From: Tubiluchus corallicola
Taxonomy: Eukaryota > Priapulida > Priapulimorpha > Priapulimorphida > Tubiluchidae
NCBI GenBank assembly: GCA_030141605.1
Contig: JAQGDQ010001433.1
Location: 1 to 32,500 of the forward strand
DNA length: 32,500 nt
Reading direction: 5' to 3'
Under the pieces are notes generated by a model. That model ran no database searches. It saw nothing but the letters and a program-made list of their open reading frames with translations, and was not told the DNA's origin. The position numbers and the translations under genes were made by a program. Positions 30,142 through 32,500 of the stretch are shown piece by piece; within the stretch, counting starts at the first letter, position 1; each line of letters starts with the position of its first letter.

Positions 30142-31218
30142 ACCTCTTGTATATATATGATAAAAGAAGTTTTTAACTATCTTATTTACTTAGATTTACT
30201 AATCTCTCGATTATAACAAAAACACGGTTAGTAAACAAATGGAAATATAGTCAATAAGCAAATGTAAACTTAACCGAATACTAGTCTTTCAAAAGTTTTT
30301 AGGTAAATGCAGAAGTATCTTGAATGTTCTTTAATAACGAAATGCATTGTGAGGGATTTTGGATAATATGAGTTTGCTACAACAGAATTTGCTTCACACA
30401 GCCGACAACAAATTGTACCAAACTATGTTATACTTCATTATCGGCATGTGCAGACTTGCTTGTGTCATTGCGACGTAATAAAAGAATACTGAGATTCATT
30501 TAAGAAAATAATTTTTTATCAGAAGCAAACGGCTGGTTTCACAAAGCTGTCACTAATTTGTGACATCGTTATTACATTCGCTTAACTATTAATAACGACG
30601 TCGTTAACTTAGTGACAGCTTTGTGAAACCGGCCGTTTGCTTCTGATAAAACATTTGTTTACCTGATTTCACTCCTACTCAGTTTATTTCAGTTTAAATG
30701 ATTTTCTTAGATGAATCTCAGTATTCTTCAGTATATTTGTAGCAATGACACAAGCAAGTCTGCACATCCCGATAATGATACAATTTGTTGTCGGCTGTGT
30801 TATGTGAAGCAAATTCTGTTGTAGCAAACTCATATTAATAAATCCAAAATCCTTCACAATGCATTTCGTTATTAAAGAACATTCAAGATACTTCTGCATT
30901 TACCTAAATTGTTTTGAAAGACTAGTATTCGGTTAAGTTTACATTTGCTTATTGACTACATTTCCATTTGTTTACTAACCGTGTTTTTTGTTATAATCGA
31001 GAGATTAGTAAATCTTAGTTTATAAGATAGTTAAAAACTTCCTATATCAGATATATACAAAAAATTTTGAAAGACTAGTATTCGGTTAAGTTTACATTTG
31101 CTTATTGACTATATTTCCATTTGTTTACTAACCGTGTTTTTTGTTATAATCGAGAAATTAGTAAATCTTAGTTTATAAGATAGTTAAAAACGTCTTATAT
31201 CAGATATATACAAGAGGT
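30142..31218. mobile_element. Long inverted repeat (fold-back element), right end partly duplicated
   Basis: The left arm (30142 to about 30578) is the near-perfect reverse complement of about 30589-31060; outer ends are ACCTCTTGTATAT and ATATACAAGAGGT. The centre (30519-30647) is itself a palindromic MITE-like module (GGCTGGTTTCACAAAGC and its inverse). The outer 150 bp of the right arm is tandemly duplicated (30912-31060 and 31065-31218), and only the second copy carries the outermost AAGAGG. The left arm has a small insertion near 30415-30435. Short frames inside (30684-30899 minus) are not genes. No target duplication is obvious. Confidence 0.9.
30519..30647. repeat. Central palindrome of the fold-back element
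   Basis: ATCAGAAGCAAACGGC at 30519 and its complement ending at 30647 frame GTTTCACAAAGCTGTCACTA / TAGTGACAGCTTTGTGAAAC; pairing continues through TCGTTATTA/TAATAACGA to the centre near 30583. Confidence 0.92.
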
Positions 31219-31988
31219 TAAATGACATGCTATAACAGGTATATGGTACTAGTTTACAGACATTAACTTAGTTAATTAGCATAACATTTGTAATTAAAAT
31301 TGACATTAGTTAAGTAATCAGTTACACAACGATAGTACAATGGATCTTCATGATGCGCAATATCAAGACCGCCATGCCTTCTTAGAGTTCCACCCCCCGA
31401 GTCGAATTCAGTTCAATAATGTCGATAAAGAAGCTAAATTCAGCATTTTTTTCATAAAAAAGGTAATTCAAAATAGTTTATTTTATGAGTTTTTTATTTT
31501 GTTTTTCGAATTTGTTTACTAGGAAAATAAAATACGTCAGCTTACTCATGTTGTTTTTGATCTACATTAATTCTCATTATAGCTACTGTCCCGGATGTAC
31601 TAATGCAGCATCATTTATGATCAAATTTACCTCATTCTATTAATTTAATCGATAATCTCGAGACGGGAGAGACGTGTTGAGTTGCCAGTCTGGCGACGAG
31701 TTTCACATTAAAAATTCTTGTTATAACTTGAATGTTTTGCAAATCTTTAGAAAGTGTGCTCTGTGGTCTTTGCGTTAAAGATGGCTTCTGGGAATATTAA
31801 GAAATCTATTGCGTGCATTTGACTCTATATGTGGAAGTCATTACGTCTGCTGTGAAAGTGTTTCTGACTTTGAGAGGACGCTTTCAAGTCACTGATCAAA
31901 TTAAAATTTCGGTATTTGATTATTGTCAATTCAATATTAGTGTGCTGGCTATTGGAATACGAAACTGACACAAGTATTGTGCTGTCTT
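31219..31988 (+). other. Unassigned DNA with a possible exon (31340-31462)
   Basis: ATG at 31340 has a good context (ACAATGG), and 41 codons (for example LHDAQYQDRHAFLEFHPPS) end AAAAAG|GTAATT, a weak donor in phase 0. It does not join in frame to the exon at 29867. No family is recognised. Confidence 0.2.
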
Positions 31989-32200
31989 GATTTTTTTATT
32001 TATTATTATTATCACATTCAGTACAATACACTGACATTAAGCACACAGTGACATCAAAATTATTACATCTACTGTATTAAATTGTTATGTTTCATACACT
32101 ATCGTTATCATAAAAGAATAATTGTACTGCAGTGGGCTAGAGAAGCAAAGGCTTGTATAAGCCCACTGTCATGTGAACCCGATAAAAAAAGAATAGATGA
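31989..32200 (-). mobile_element. LINE-like 3' tail, minus strand
   Basis: On the minus strand a 9-bp stem CAGTGGGCT/AGCCCACTG (32168-32160 with 32138-32130) with an inner AAGC/GCTT stem is followed by about 140 bp ending GTGATAATAATAATAAATAA and an A tract at 31989. The architecture parallels the hairpin-plus-tail at 4186-4411. A gene 3' UTR is the alternative. Confidence 0.4.
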
Positions 32201-32500
32201 GTGAACAAAAAAAAAGAACTGGGAGAAAGGTTAGATCGCACAGGACGGGTAGAAGGATGTGTTAGTGGAAATGGTAGGAAGAAAGATAAGAGATTGCGCT
32301 ATGTTGACATCAGCTCTAAAGATTTATCAATGATGCCTTGTTTTGCATAATCTGTACCAGGATTGTGGTATGACAGCTGCAGTAGGTGTGGGAAATTAGG
32401 AAGTTTATACCGTAGTATTTAAGTTATCGAACATGTGACGACTATAAGATGGCAAAGTGATTCGATTCGCGCTCTCAATCAGCCATTGATTACGCGTGAG
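32201..32500. other. No recognisable feature
   Basis: Window end; a purine-rich stretch (32215-32290) and otherwise unremarkable sequence. Confidence 0.35.

Noticed and set aside
30684-30899. Minus-strand 71-codon frame in the fold-back element
   Set aside because: The matching left-arm sequence on the other strand is interrupted by stops and indels, so no frame is conserved.
29867-31462. Two-exon gene joining 29867-29898 to 31340-31462
   Set aside because: The reading phases do not match (two leftover bases versus a separate ATG frame) and the acceptor before 31321 is poor.

Overview
The window looks like AT-rich, repeat-dense nuclear DNA from an invertebrate animal. The tRNA-derived SINEs, hAT elements, LINE 3' ends, a metazoan-type 5S rRNA fragment and a CCCTAA (TTAGGG-type) array together fit a lophotrochozoan, perhaps a mollusc. 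Nothing suggests a prokaryote or a virus, and the phylum is a guess. There are no operons; the few genic signals are single exons.

Layout, left to right. 1-234: 39-bp tandem repeat. 969-1058: last coding exon of a gene with an extremely acidic C-terminus, with a poly(A) signal. 2427-3262: SINE followed by a 15-bp minisatellite. 4186-4815: LINE-like 3' end and a second SINE. 5090-6071: telomere-like CCCTAA block between short inverted repeats. 6486-8466: GA array, a complete non-autonomous hAT element with 8-bp target duplication, and a GATGG-type array. 9505-11700: CAT/CAC array, AAT array and a duplicated interspersed repeat. 12166-13640: 129-bp satellite. 14199-14705: LINE RT tail and an AT-cored palindrome. 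15255-16845: TA-flanked MITE abutting a 47-bp satellite with a 7-unit higher-order repeat. 17558-18125: convergent LINE 3' ends with a decayed ORF. 18414-18717: second MITE.

19184-19928 (minus strand) is the most gene-like part: a 105-residue predicted secreted peptide precursor in a GC-rich island, with a 5S rRNA fragment antisense in its presumed 3' UTR. 19986-22770 holds copies of one hAT family with two perfect 8-bp target duplications and, unusually, empty-site copies of both targets. 23318-25172: two triplet arrays sharing a GC-rich core, the first being the tail of a minus-strand SINE. 26380-27995: ATTC array and a 137-bp satellite whose every unit carries a hairpin. 29566-29898: a TATA/CCAAT promoter with a first exon ending in a good splice donor. 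30142-31218: a near-perfect inverted repeat of about 1 kb. 31989-32200: a minus-strand LINE-like 3' tail.

The tandem arrays listed add up to roughly 7.5 kb, close to a quarter of the window. The exons do not connect into one gene model; most of the window is best read as intergenic or intronic DNA built from transposon debris and satellites.
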